A DNA stretch of 64,000 nt, taken from NCBI GenBank assembly GCA_937625935.1, contig OW569374.1, positions 1-64,000 on the forward strand, given 5' to 3'. A program made the position numbers and the translations under genes. The notes beneath the pieces were generated by a model, which saw only the letters and a list, made by a program, of their open reading frames with translations, did no database searches and had not been told where the DNA came from. The stretch's first letter is position 1; each line of letters begins with the position of its first letter. This document shows positions 11,901 to 21,089 of this stretch, one piece after another. Source of the stretch: Tetramitus jugosus. Lineage: Eukaryota; Heterolobosea; Eutetramitea; Acrasida; Vahlkampfiidae.

Positions 11901-12655
11901 CCATCACTCGTTAAAGCAACTGAATGATAAGTACTTGCAGCGACTTGAATGACCATCTTTCCTCTAAATGCACTCATATTCACAGCAACCGGCACGGGCG
12001 AGTCCTGTGTGTTCTCCACTCCAAGCTGTCCCGAAAAATTATCTCCCCATGCAAAGATTCTGCCATCGTTCGTCAGTGCGAGTGAATGAGAATCACCGGC
12101 TGAAACCTGAGTAATCACAGTACCATTCAATGCACCCTCCATAAAAACAGATACAGGACGGTTTTGATTCACCCACGTTTGATCACCCAACTGACCAGCT
12201 TGATTCAAACCCCAGGAATACAACTTCCCGTCTCTCCTCAAAATTAAATTGTGATTATGACCACAACTTATTTGAGAAACTGGATTGTGTGTGGGGAGGA
12301 ATGCATCGATTTCAGAAGGCAAAGATCGACTCATGAATGTTTCATCACCCAGTTGACCATGATCGTTATTTCCCCATGCATAGATCAGAGTTTCATCTTC
12401 CTGTGGACCAACTGCAACAGAGTGAGATTTTCCGGCAGAGATCAATGTGATATTGACCTTGTGAAAAAATGAACTGACCCAATCGGTAGGCATTGCTTCA
12501 GGAGGGGTGATTCCAGATGTCGCAACCGGTTTATCCCACGAGTAAACAACAGAGGATGCAATCCTTTTTCGTTCAACTGCTGCACGTACATGATTGACGA
12601 CATGCAACAAGAAAATTATGAACAAGAGAGACAGAAACAAACACGTTTGATTCAT
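8960..12655 (-). CDS. Receptor-like kinase: RCC1 repeats, EGF-like, TM, TKL kinase
   Basis: A 1,231-residue single-pass receptor. Residues 1-26 form a signal peptide (MNQTCLFLSLLFIIFLLHVV). Residues about 30-770 carry around a dozen RCC1-type repeats, seen as recurring YSWG.N..GQLGDG and GG.H..ALTSDG units, which should fold as one or two extracellular beta-propellers. Residues about 785-875 are Cys-rich EGF-like modules (CSGNGECVDFNKCECNEGFT). A transmembrane helix spans about 880-905 and is followed by an RRRRR stop-transfer. The kinase domain, about 940-1226, is complete: Gly loop EGAFGVVFKG, VAVKK, HRDLKPQN, DFG, an APE-type motif and a D.YSFGI motif. It resembles tyrosine-kinase-like (TKL) kinases. 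The ligand is unknown. A shorter RCC1-kinase gene lies at 49.5 kb but has a degenerate kinase. Confidence 0.9.
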   Translation of the reverse strand: MNQTCLFLSLLFIIFLLHVVNHVRAAVERKRIASSVVYSWDKPVATSGITPPEAMPTDWVSSFFHKVNITLISAGKSHSVAVGPQEDETLIYAWGNNDHGQLGDETFMSRSLPSEIDAFLPTHNPVSQISCGHNHNLILRRDGKLYSWGLNQAGQLGDQTWVNQNRPVSVFMEGALNGTVITQVSAGDSHSLALTNDGRIFAWGDNFSGQLGVENTQDSPVPVAVNMSAFRGKMVIQVAASTYHSVALTSDGTVYYWGDESVVGGNGQKKGSLIPVAVDMSRLQGNIVTQIAVGYSHTVLLTNNSKIYSWGSNRFGQLGNGSYQDEMAPVAVKMSGELSEKTVVQIAAGGYHTLALTSDGLLYGWGNAQEGQLGRHTSRDHCYPTLLNINIELNDSITQIVAGETHTMILTSKGKSYSMGKNEDGQLGDGTKVNRHQPIAIGMNGALNGKTITSIVARPISEQYFALTKDGNMYSWGSNSAGQVGDGTRNSKNFPVMVDKSGILNDKIISQVTLGCLAFFVLARSEDGMLYSWGSNIYGQIGDGSYQERHQPVAVFMDGVLSGKTITTASAGRFHVVALANDTMMYAWGLNVGGRLGDGLAINRKEPVSVVMKGDLKRKRVVQIAAGDVHTVALTSDGTLFSWGFNRCGMLGNDTLRFVSVPDAVSMGGTLKDKNITFITAGEFHTTILTRDGHIYSWGLTDFGAPFSVDDVPVRVSMNGLLNEETVSQFIVNDFDMLALTNGGKLGYWNMQSNYSTWVNMNNVDSEQTLTSFFIGRNTMGFLGVLCEQGYFGKECDLFNCFDIEREDERVCSGNGECVDFNKCECNEGFTGLNCSYPICHGYSSVDTKVCSSHGICRNPNKCFCAYGYHGDTCGSSLKLLWILVIFGVLLGVSLVVSIIVIGVLIRRRRRDARMKSELRACLLEEMSDYEVTSFERGDFFIDMRDIKLISRISEGAFGVVFKGEWKSNAVAVKKMKVSDDESFVKEVSILQSLRHPNILYLYGYSSNDNGDKFLITEFAVNGSLDTVLHSSNGKLKPFDQKMNILCQIADTMAYLHGRSPRIVHRDLKPQNILLGENYHVRICDFGLSKSTDTSFTMGKSYGTIEYCAPELLTHREHDETCDTYSFGIIMHEIFILDAPYCQISYSSVFTLGLDIVRGLRPPIPSNDSQALLNFFSKSNTTNIPSSDIPSIVQDFYSIATRCWSADKTKRPSFEEITTELDKIKRRSENF

Positions 12656-12992
12656 CTTTTGGTGAGCCAGTCCTGCCGCGACACTTCCATTTCACATTGC
12701 CCTTCATGGGAAAAACTGCTGAACCAATTAAATTGCGCGCCCCCAGCGTTCCAATTCAGAATTAGACCAAACGATTACAAAGCTGTTTGTTAGTCAACGG
12801 GGTAAAACGGAAGTTGTAGATACGAGTGAAACGAGAAGAGAAACAAATTGAATTTCTTACAATACTTCTTTGGACTTGGGTTCATTGCATTACGGCAGTT
12901 GGCTGGGACGATCGGTGAACGGGTGGCCTCTCAAGAATACAGTAAAATCATATTTTGATAATGAAAGAATTTTCTATGGTGGTTCAAATTCA
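12656..12992. other. Intergenic: receptor-kinase promoter and USP 3' flank
   Basis: 337 bases between the start of the receptor-kinase gene and the stop of the USP gene, both on the minus strand. The only motif noted is a GC-rich patch (attgcgcgcccccagcg, about 12735) upstream of the receptor-kinase start. There is no gene. Confidence 0.5.
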
Positions 12993-15900
12993 TCATTCTT
13001 CATCTTCAAACGTAAATATTCTGAGTGGTACTTCTGGGGCGAGTGATCTTTTGTTCATGGGAACGACGTCAGCCCAGAAATCGTTGCTAAACTCTTTCTG
13101 GGACAGCTTGGTCATAAAATAGCGTTGGTTAAGCTCTTCCACAGATGCCACGCGATACTGCGAGAAACCGGGAGGTACATCTCTTTGCTTGCTACTTATC
13201 AACAAGACATCCCCATCTTTGATCTGATATCTCCTAACAATATTGTCATCTGCCGCCGATTTAGACTTTTTGTGAGAGACTGCTGTTGGATCAGCGAGTG
13301 AATCATTATTTGATTGGAGAGCGACATCACCCACACTCCACAAACAATTGTCCTTGAAGCAGAATTTAAACAGAGAAAGCTCATCAGAGTTCATCAGTGA
13401 AGAACATTCAGCGAATCCCTCTAGCGAATTATACTCAGGATGATTTCTGATCTGTGATTGAATCTGGGTCCAAAAGTCATTCAGAGAATGAACAAGAGAA
13501 AGTTCAATCAGTATTTCAATACTCTCAGAAAGTTCGCCAATTCGAATCACGACTATAAGTAATGTAGGTGGTGAAGCACGATTCTTTTTCTTCTTTTTTG
13601 ATCTCTTAGATTGTTGGGCACTATCATGATCCACTGTGTTAAATGAATGTAACCAGTCATTCATATCCTTACGGACGATTTGAACTGCAATCCGCTTGTT
13701 GTTGTCCCATCGAACTTTCTCGATTGTTTGGTTCAAAAAAATTGAGTGCTCCAGCAACTTGCCAACTCTTGGAGAACTGCCCAATGTGGTTGTGATTTCT
13801 CGAAGCCAAATAAACTTTTTGTCATTGTCGATATTCATATACTGGGCAAGTTTTTGTTTTAGCACTCTCAGCGTCCATAACTTGGAAACCTCAATCTCCA
13901 TAATTTTGTACAAGTTGTGTCCATCATCATCATGAAATGAATCTCGCATTCTTATATGTTTAGGTGGCCAATCAATTGTTTCATAAACTTTGATGGATAT
14001 TGATTCTCTCGGCGGAGGCATATCAAGTTCAATTAACAGAGTATATTCATCAGTCTCATCATTTTTGAATATCGATTTCAATTGTTTAGATTCATCGTAG
14101 ATCAAATCGCCCACAGACATGCCATGATAACCTTTTTCACATTTCCTGAATCGAAAATTATGAGTATCAATATATTTGTCTGGCTCATTTGTTGTACGAA
14201 CTATCTCATCTTTCACTTGTGATAATTCAGTCATCAGACTAACCATCATGTCAAATTCATTCTTCTTTGAGTATTGATGATTTCTCTTGTAGTCAGTGGG
14301 CATTGTTGGTACAATCTCAATGAAATGTACACAAACTTTCTGTTCTTTCAGTTGTTGAATCTGTGAGGAGCTAGCTAGAATTATTAACTCTAAATATTCA
14401 TTATTTCTGATATGTAGCTGCTCAAAAGTCGAATCGTTTTGTTTACTATCTAGTAGTAATCGCTCTTCATCTTCGTCCGAATCATAAAAATCTGAGTCGC
14501 TATCCTGCCTCTTGAACACCATTTGTTGATTAATCAGCTCTTCTGTATCATAATCTTCAAGGTTGACGTTCAATTTTGTCAGTCGATCGTTGAGCAAAAC
14601 TTTTAACTCCTTTAGTGTTGAATTCAATGATACTACTATACTAATATTATTACTAAATAAAGGAGAAACAACATTGAGAATAATTTTTGGTTGATCATTC
14701 TGTTCTTCGTACATTTGTTCACAAACACTAGCACAATCAATAGCCAAACAAAAATCACTATTTCTATCCTCCAATCCAAGCAAAGCTGTAATAATTGGTT
14801 CTTGTGAATCACTAATAAACTTTGGTGGTTGAAGCAATTTATCCGTTTTGGTATTTGTTGATAAATGCAAGTGATAAAGTGTACACTCACTGTTCTCGAT
14901 TTCAATCTCTTCCTCAACAACCGATTTCAATGTCAAACAATCAACCATAGGATTGACTAAAATTGTTCTTACTTCAAGGAAATTGCATGAATCATATATT
15001 CGTACATCCAGCGGTGACGTGTACCAGTGTTTGTAAACGTTTCTATGGTTCTTTGGCAAAACAAGAAGATGTATATTGTCCTTAAAGAACACATAATTCG
15101 CCAAAGATAACTCTGATTCCAAATCGATTCTATGTACAAGTTTGTAACGTCTGTGTTGAATGTCAGAGTTCAATATATACACACCGAGTTCAGAGTCAAC
15201 CGTTAGGCTATTGTTGATTATTTGCATGACTGTACGGACCTCTGTATCCTTATCAAAAGCAAAACTCTCCATACCATTTCGATCCATATCAAACAATACT
15301 TTTTCCAACTGCAAGTTTCGTACCACAAGAAAGTCGTTCGGTAAATGAACATGGATAGCAAATGTTCTTTCGAGTTGTTCCTTTCGTTCTTGTTCTCGTT
15401 TCTTCTCTACAAGTTTCTTTTCTACCTCCAATGTTAACTTTTGATTCAATCTTTCAACTCTGCTTAAGAGAGCTTCAGGTATTTGTGACGAATTCACTTC
15501 CTTGGTCTCTAGATCTCTTCTCCTATAAACTAACATGTATGCTGATTCTCGACTGCCACCATAGTATTTCTTGATATCTTCTGTCGTTATGGCAATGACT
15601 CTTTCATCATTGAAATCAAACCACTTTGATTCTCCAGTTTCCTTATCATTTGGTTTCTTGTCATGTTCACCAAGAGTGTCTCTCAGCAAGCAGTGATAAT
15701 GACCTGCATAAGGAGATCCTGCATGAATAATAACACCGAAAACATCATATTCTGCAGTCGAAACTGATGTTGGATCTTCCAAGTATTGTTCTAACGAAAG
15801 GTTCGTTAGAGGAAATTTCATCGCAGTATCTATCTTATGTCGAGTTCCATTCTTCCAATCATAGTCAAATCTAATGAGACTAAATTGTAAAATTGCAGGA

Positions 15901-17027
15901 GCTTTTCGGATGGACACCCACTTGTGTGCATCAACTTTCTTATTGCACTTTTCACATTCATATTGATCTGATCCCTGTAAATGCTCAATCTTACAGTATT
16001 CGCTTAGAGATCGCTCAAGGCTATCAGTTACACATAGGGTTACATCATAAAAATCCTCCTCTCGCTCAGAAATGTTGTTGCATGTCAGACACTGAATCTT
16101 TGATACAAATTTACCTCCATACATCTCCTTTATGATATCGAGTTTGTGTCTTTTCTTCTCAAATGCTTCAAACAATAAACGATTCAGCTCTTGTACGTCA
16201 TGTTGCTGTGAGACATGTTGACTCTCCCAACCAAAGCTATCTGTCAGTGCTTGCGTGCTGATGCTGGAATACTCTCCCACTTGCATATGAGCAAACAAGT
16301 TCTGTAGTACGCTGGGGATCGACTTTGTTTTCTTGGTTGTGCAAGATGTACTTGCTTGATCTTCATCAACAGGTACGCTCTCAGTGACAATATTATTTAC
16401 ACTAGTCTGCTGATTTGCAACAGCTTCATCATACAATACTACATCACGAACAGAGGTTGAACCATTTCCCACTGCACCATCACTGTTTGGCACTGATGCC
16501 CATGCTTCTTCTTCATCACTAGAAGAAAACAGAGCATTTAGAATTCTCTCTTGCGTGTATTCTGTTACGTAACCTGTGTTGTGGTTGGGTAGAAACTTGT
16601 CAAAGCACTTCAACACTACACTCTCCGAAAATCCCATGTCCAAACACTGTCCATAAAAATCCAAGTGAAAATAGGGATTGGATTGAGTTGTTGTTTGTGA
16701 GAACAAACTCCCAATATTCATGTGATTCTCACTACCTCCCTTCACTTCTTCTTGTTCATTCTCCTCGACATCTTCATAGGGCAATTGATAGACTGCAGAT
16801 CTTACCTCGGGAGTCATGTACAGAGCTTGAATCAAACTGTTGAGATAACAGGTGTTGCCTTGATTTTTCAATCCGACGAATCCATGATTACTGCGATGTT
16901 TGCTCTCCACACTATCACTGCTACTGGAAGGATAAGAAGAAGAGTAACCAACCGATGATGATAACAATTGGTCGACATGCTCATCAATGTCACCATCATC
17001 ACCAAAATTAAAAATATTTCCAAACAT
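12993..17027 (-). CDS. Ubiquitin-specific protease, USP47-like
   Basis: A 1,344-residue cysteine deubiquitinase. The Cys box is GLKNQGNTCYLNSLIQAL with catalytic Cys60. A QQHDVQELNRLLF segment, paired CxxC motifs (CLTCNN, CEKCNKK) and the His box (HAGSPYAGHYHCLLRD, about residue 430-445) complete the USP fold. Residues about 125-170 contain an inserted helical stretch with a DMGFSESVVLKC pattern typical of UBA domains. The long C-terminal half (about 550-1344) reads as serial ubiquitin-like domains, as in USP47 and USP7. The SFGW.....QQHDVQEL region and overall length match USP47 best. It is probably cytosolic or nuclear and removes ubiquitin from substrates. The start follows GAAATC, about 200 bases from the divergent Nudix gene. 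Confidence 0.88.
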   Translation of the reverse strand: MFGNIFNFGDDGDIDEHVDQLLSSSVGYSSSYPSSSSDSVESKHRSNHGFVGLKNQGNTCYLNSLIQALYMTPEVRSAVYQLPYEDVEENEQEEVKGGSENHMNIGSLFSQTTTQSNPYFHLDFYGQCLDMGFSESVVLKCFDKFLPNHNTGYVTEYTQERILNALFSSSDEEEAWASVPNSDGAVGNGSTSVRDVVLYDEAVANQQTSVNNIVTESVPVDEDQASTSCTTKKTKSIPSVLQNLFAHMQVGEYSSISTQALTDSFGWESQHVSQQHDVQELNRLLFEAFEKKRHKLDIIKEMYGGKFVSKIQCLTCNNISEREEDFYDVTLCVTDSLERSLSEYCKIEHLQGSDQYECEKCNKKVDAHKWVSIRKAPAILQFSLIRFDYDWKNGTRHKIDTAMKFPLTNLSLEQYLEDPTSVSTAEYDVFGVIIHAGSPYAGHYHCLLRDTLGEHDKKPNDKETGESKWFDFNDERVIAITTEDIKKYYGGSRESAYMLVYRRRDLETKEVNSSQIPEALLSRVERLNQKLTLEVEKKLVEKKREQERKEQLERTFAIHVHLPNDFLVVRNLQLEKVLFDMDRNGMESFAFDKDTEVRTVMQIINNSLTVDSELGVYILNSDIQHRRYKLVHRIDLESELSLANYVFFKDNIHLLVLPKNHRNVYKHWYTSPLDVRIYDSCNFLEVRTILVNPMVDCLTLKSVVEEEIEIENSECTLYHLHLSTNTKTDKLLQPPKFISDSQEPIITALLGLEDRNSDFCLAIDCASVCEQMYEEQNDQPKIILNVVSPLFSNNISIVVSLNSTLKELKVLLNDRLTKLNVNLEDYDTEELINQQMVFKRQDSDSDFYDSDEDEERLLLDSKQNDSTFEQLHIRNNEYLELIILASSSQIQQLKEQKVCVHFIEIVPTMPTDYKRNHQYSKKNEFDMMVSLMTELSQVKDEIVRTTNEPDKYIDTHNFRFRKCEKGYHGMSVGDLIYDESKQLKSIFKNDETDEYTLLIELDMPPPRESISIKVYETIDWPPKHIRMRDSFHDDDGHNLYKIMEIEVSKLWTLRVLKQKLAQYMNIDNDKKFIWLREITTTLGSSPRVGKLLEHSIFLNQTIEKVRWDNNKRIAVQIVRKDMNDWLHSFNTVDHDSAQQSKRSKKKKKNRASPPTLLIVVIRIGELSESIEILIELSLVHSLNDFWTQIQSQIRNHPEYNSLEGFAECSSLMNSDELSLFKFCFKDNCLWSVGDVALQSNNDSLADPTAVSHKKSKSAADDNIVRRYQIKDGDVLLISSKQRDVPPGFSQYRVASVEELNQRYFMTKLSQKEFSNDFWADVVPMNKRSLAPEVPLRIFTFEDEE

Positions 17028-17235
17028 GATTTCGAAACCGCTTGTTATCGTTGTTGTTGTTCGTTGTTCGTTGTTTTTGGTTCTTCACGTGAAACTGTAA
17101 TCTTCTCTCTCGATTTGCTTTTTTTTTCAATCATGATGATCCATCACCAGATTGAGTTCCAAAAACAGTTCTGTTCAGAGAACATGATCGGACTTGAACG
17201 GAACACAGAAAAAACAACAAACACATAAAAAAAAC

Positions 17236-17996
17236 ATGCAAGCCAAGCAGAAAGCTGTCCATGTGCGTGAAGAGCTGGTTCACTCCGAGAAGTGGCTAAA
17301 GATGACAAAGTTGTACTACAAGGACGAGTTGGGCGTCGAGAGAGTGAGTATATCGTCTCAATTGATTTTGTTTTTGCTTCTATTCGATTGACACATGTGT
17401 GACTCATTCATGCAGCAATGGGATTGTTGTGAGAGAACAACTAGAACAAGTGATTGTGATGGAGTTGAAATCTTGGCTAGAGTCAAGCATGAAAACAAGG
17501 AGGATGACATTGTGCTTTGCATTCAATATCGACCTCCAATGAGAGCTTACTGTGTAGAGTAAGTAAGACGTTGGTTGGCAGCTTTCATCTATTTTGTTTG
17601 TTGGTACTCATGTATTGAACCAAAGCACTAATAACAACCTTTGAAAGAATGCCTGCAGGATTGATTGATAAGGACGAAACAGCAGAAGAAGCTGCGATTA
17701 GAGAATTGAGAGAAGAGTGTGGATACCACGGAACTGTTGTCAGTTGTTCACCGTCACTCGGCATGGAAGTGGGTCTCTCCAATGCTAACGGTAAGCTTGT
17801 TACAGTAGAGGTCGACTCTGCCCAGAACGACAACCCAAAGCAAAATTTGGATGACGGAGAACAGATCCAAGTCATACTAGTACCAGTTTCACAACTCGTG
17901 AGCACATTACTTGACTATTCAAAGAAAGAGGGATTCGTTATCGATGCTAAATTGTGGCTCTTTGCCCAAGGCCTTGCATTCTCTCATGCCAAATAA
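17236..17996 (+). CDS. ADP-ribose pyrophosphatase, Nudix family (NUDT5-like), 3 exons
   Basis: Exons 17236-17343, 17416-17558 and 17648-17996 join into a 199-residue protein. The introns (72 and 89 nt) have GTGAGT/GCAG and GTAAGT/AAAG boundaries, and both junctions keep the frame. The Nudix box is canonical (G-x5-E-x7-REUxEExGU): GLIDKDETAEEAAIRELREE with CGY following. The upstream YRPPMRAYCVEMPAGL segment, joined across intron 2, is typical of ADP-sugar pyrophosphatases. The enzyme should hydrolyse ADP-ribose to AMP and ribose-5-phosphate with magnesium. It is divergent from the USP gene. The start was chosen as the first ATG after the A-rich leader. Length matches NUDT5-type enzymes. Confidence 0.88.
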
Positions 17997-18003
17997 CTTT
18001 CAT

Positions 18004-18058
18004 CCCGCCAAAAAAACTTTGGCGCCAGGTAAATACGGTAAAAATGTTTTGGCGCCAG
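18004..18058 (+). promoter_or_regulatory. Cluster of E2F/DP-type sites upstream of HAT1
   Basis: Three close matches to the E2F consensus TTTSSCGC lie 60-115 bases before the HAT1 start. CCCGCCAAA at 18004-18012 is the exact reverse complement of TTTGGCGGG. TTTGGCGCCAG occurs twice, at 18018-18028 and 18048-18058, exactly 30 bp apart. A further CGCCAAA half-site lies at about 18092. E2F/DP binding would give S-phase expression. The motif match is direct; binding is inferred. Confidence 0.65.
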
Positions 18059-18119
18059 ATCACGCCATTTTGAAGATACAAACCACCACCACGCCAAAAA
18101 AAAAATAAAATCAACAACA

Positions 18120-19463
18120 ATGGTCACACCAACAACAACACCACCAAAGAGCTCTTCCACCATGGACGAAGATCCAATCTCACCAACTTCCAAGCAATCA
18201 ACATCCTCATCGTCATTCGATCCTTCCATTCGCAACGAAATCAAACAAGGAAACATTAGAAATTTGCTCACTGAACAAGAAGCACTGACCAACAGTGCTG
18301 ACGATGCAAAAATTTCAAATCTGAGAGACAAGAGCTATGTAATTGACTCGAATGAGGCCATTCACTTGAAATTGATCAAATCAGAACAGGATTTGAAGGA
18401 TGAAGACACCACGTTCTATCCCAATTACACGTATCAACTGTTTGGTGAAGATGAACAAATTATTGGTTACAAGAATTTGAAGGTCGAGCTGTACTATGTG
18501 GCAAGCACATTGTACACATTTTTGAGAATGAGTTTTGATCAAAAATTGGGTTCACCTGACTGTGATCCAATTGCTGTTTTGACAAAGAAGAAGATTGAGT
18601 GGGATGATAAGAGTGCACTTCCAATACCTGAGAAGAGCTATACCGTACATTTGGAAGAGTTTGTGAGTCACATCAATGATCCATTCACACCACCTGGTGA
18701 ACAAGTCACTGGTTATATGCACAACTCTGCTTCATTTGAAGTGTACAAGGGTACTTTCTCAAATGCACAAGTGGCAAAGTATCATGAGCGATTACAAACA
18801 TTCTGTCTCTTTTTCATTGATGGAGCCAACTATATTGATTCACATGATCCGAAATGGGAAGTGTTCTTTTTGTTTGAAAAGTACAAGAATAGCGAGAATC
18901 AGACAAAGTACAGCATTGTCGGATACACAACAGTGTACCATTTTTATGCCTATCCAGAAAGTACTCGATTGAGAATCTCTCAATTTTTGGTTTTGCCTCC
19001 ATATCAGAAACAGGGTCACGGATCCAAGCTGTTAAATGCTGTCTATACCAGTGCACAATCAAGTAACGTGTTGGAAGTGTGTCTGGAAGATCCATCCGAG
19101 CAATTCCAGTCAATGAGAGACGTGGTTGACTATAAGAACTTCCACGACCGATACAAGAATGAGCTGCCAGAACACTGGAGTGAAGAGTTTGCCGATAGTG
19201 CACGGAAGGAGTTAAAGATTAACAAGGTCCAATTGAGAAAGTGCTATGAGACAGCAATGCTAGAAAAATTAAAGTTTTCAGAGGTCAAGGATGATTCGTT
19301 GCTCACGAACTTTAGATTGGATGTGAAGCGACGCTTGTACAAGTCGTATGATATGGACAAGTTTGCCCTCGATGCAGATGAAAGAAAGAAGCAACTACAA
19401 GAACTCTATACTCAAATTGAGGAACAATATCTTGATGTCATACAAAAGTGTGGTCACCAATAA
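18120..19463 (+). CDS. HAT1: Histone acetyltransferase type B catalytic subunit HAT1
   Basis: A 447-residue protein. Residues about 60-230 form the N-terminal HAT1 domain. The GNAT core is about 235-340, with the acetyl-CoA loop LPPYQKQGHGSKLLNAVY (Q-x-x-G-x-G type) and the HAT1-specific VCLEDPSEQFQSMRDVVDY segment. The C-terminal helices (about 350-447) include a KRRLYKSY motif. HAT1 acetylates newly made histone H4 at Lys5 and Lys12 before chromatin assembly, with an RbAp46/48-type partner that is not in this window. An acidic and Ser/Thr-rich tail of about 45 residues precedes the domain. The promoter holds three E2F-type sites, which fits S-phase demand for histone modification. Confidence 0.9.
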   Translation: MVTPTTTPPKSSSTMDEDPISPTSKQSTSSSSFDPSIRNEIKQGNIRNLLTEQEALTNSADDAKISNLRDKSYVIDSNEAIHLKLIKSEQDLKDEDTTFYPNYTYQLFGEDEQIIGYKNLKVELYYVASTLYTFLRMSFDQKLGSPDCDPIAVLTKKKIEWDDKSALPIPEKSYTVHLEEFVSHINDPFTPPGEQVTGYMHNSASFEVYKGTFSNAQVAKYHERLQTFCLFFIDGANYIDSHDPKWEVFFLFEKYKNSENQTKYSIVGYTTVYHFYAYPESTRLRISQFLVLPPYQKQGHGSKLLNAVYTSAQSSNVLEVCLEDPSEQFQSMRDVVDYKNFHDRYKNELPEHWSEEFADSARKELKINKVQLRKCYETAMLEKLKFSEVKDDSLLTNFRLDVKRRLYKSYDMDKFALDADERKKQLQELYTQIEEQYLDVIQKCGHQ

Positions 19464-19542
19464 AACAACAAAAAAGGACACGTATCAACCAACCGCAATA
19501 CACCCAAGACAAAACCCCGCAACATCAAACAAAAAACAAGAC

Positions 19543-20654
19543 ATGACAGACAACAACGCAGACTTGTTGGCAGAATTGGAAAGGGCAATATGGAGCAACC
19601 CTCCAGCAACCAACAATGAACAAAAAAATATCAACTCCCCAACAATTGTCTCCTATGGACTTCAAGCATTACTGGGTGCTTTCGTAGGTGTCTTCCTAGT
19701 CAGTATAACCAGTGTTGCACTGATTGAAATCACATTCTCACCAGTGTTCTCAGTATTGCTCGGTCTATTGTTTGAAGCATTGGCCGTTTGTTTATTTTAT
19801 CGGTGCTTCTCTATTCCAGTATGTGTGTGCATTTTCTCAATCAATATATATATATATATTTTGATATGATCACCTCATTATCATCTCATTGGAGAGAATG
19901 GCAATGTTCACAGAGCTGTGCAGAACTGACACATTCACTATGTTGAACGACAACATAATATTACATGTACACGTGTGCATAGAGAGGAGAGACCAATCTG
20001 TTGACTCGATTATATGTTGCACTCTTTTCGACCATTGTTTTAATCGCAGGTTGCATGTGCATTTTTATTGATGGTTATCTGCCAGAGTATCAACCATTTT
20101 GGAAAACTGTAGTGTATGGTTGGTTGTCCACTGCTTGCCTATTCATTCTAACATTTGGAATCATGGATCTGGCATATGCAGGAATGTTTCAGTTTTGTTC
20201 TGCCTGTTGTTGTTCTGATCCGAGAGTAGATGCTCAACAACAACGTTCACATGCTCATCAGCAAATGGTGAAGCAAAGAACTTCAGTCATGTCCTATCCC
20301 ATGATTGTGCTGATGATTGGTGCAGTAAATGCTGTGTTTGGTGGTTTGTATGGATTGTTGTTTGGCCCGTTGGAACTTATTGGGAATCTGGTAAGTGAAG
20401 ATCGTTCTGAAATGTTCTCATCGCAGTACCTCATGATCCCTGTGGGTGTAGTGTGCGGTTCGCTGTTCGCTGTGGCTTGTCACTACACTCGTCTTCGTAT
20501 CGACAGATTGTCGTTGGATCGAAAGAGACGAACTGTTGCAGACAAGGTCAGTGAAGATTTGGAAGGATTATCTGTAGATATGATGAACAATGTCGTATCG
20601 GTCCTTTCTCAAGGCAACATGCCTCTCTTTTCGCAATCTGATGCAGGTATTTAG
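19543..20654 (+). CDS. Multipass membrane protein, 2 exons, unknown family
   Basis: Exon 1 is 19543-19818 and ends at a GTATGT donor. The intron contains a TA-repeat. Exon 2 starts at 19983, or at 19992 if the second in-frame AG is used, giving about 312-315 residues. The protein begins MTDNNADLLAELERAIWSNP and then has a pair of helices in exon 1 (LGAFVGVFLVSITSVALIEI; VLLGLLFEALAVCLFY). Exon 2 adds four or more helices (VALFSTIVLIAGCMCIFIDG; LSTACLFILTFGIMDLAYAG; MIVLMIGAVNAVFGGLYGLL; MIPVGVVCGSLFAVAC), with a Cys-rich patch (CSACCCSDP) between helices. The tail is charged and cytosolic-looking. I do not recognise the family. It follows HAT1 by 79 bases on the same strand. Confidence 0.7.
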
Positions 20655-21089
20655 TGTATTGACTAATCCGGCCCTCTCCCATATCGGGCAGATATCCTTT
20701 TATATTTTCGCGAATTCTGAGAATTTTCCTTATCGGAAAGTCCGTGACGGGTGTTTTTTCCAAATTCCTGTTGTTCGCCATGTTCGTGACGAGTATATTC
20801 CACAACCCGCAGATTGTTCGGGGTGTGATGTTCACATGTGAATCGCAAGTCAGGACTAAAACAAGGGAGGAGACAAAGTCGAAATTAATTCTTCAACAGT
20901 TTGCTTCTTTGGAACGTAAATACAAACTCTTTTTCCAACAAGCAAAACACATATCCTTTCACCATTTGTAGAGGCCCTACTCTTTCGTGGGACAACAATT
21001 ACGCGATTTGGCAGTGAACGAAATTGAAATACCATCGGTGATTCTTTTTTTCACCTTCCTCCCATTCACTTCTTCTTCTTTCAATTATA
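20655..21089. other. Intergenic
   Basis: 435 bases between two same-strand genes. There is no supported gene. The right end, T/C-rich (tcttcttctttcaatta), is the promoter-proximal leader of the next gene. Confidence 0.55.
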
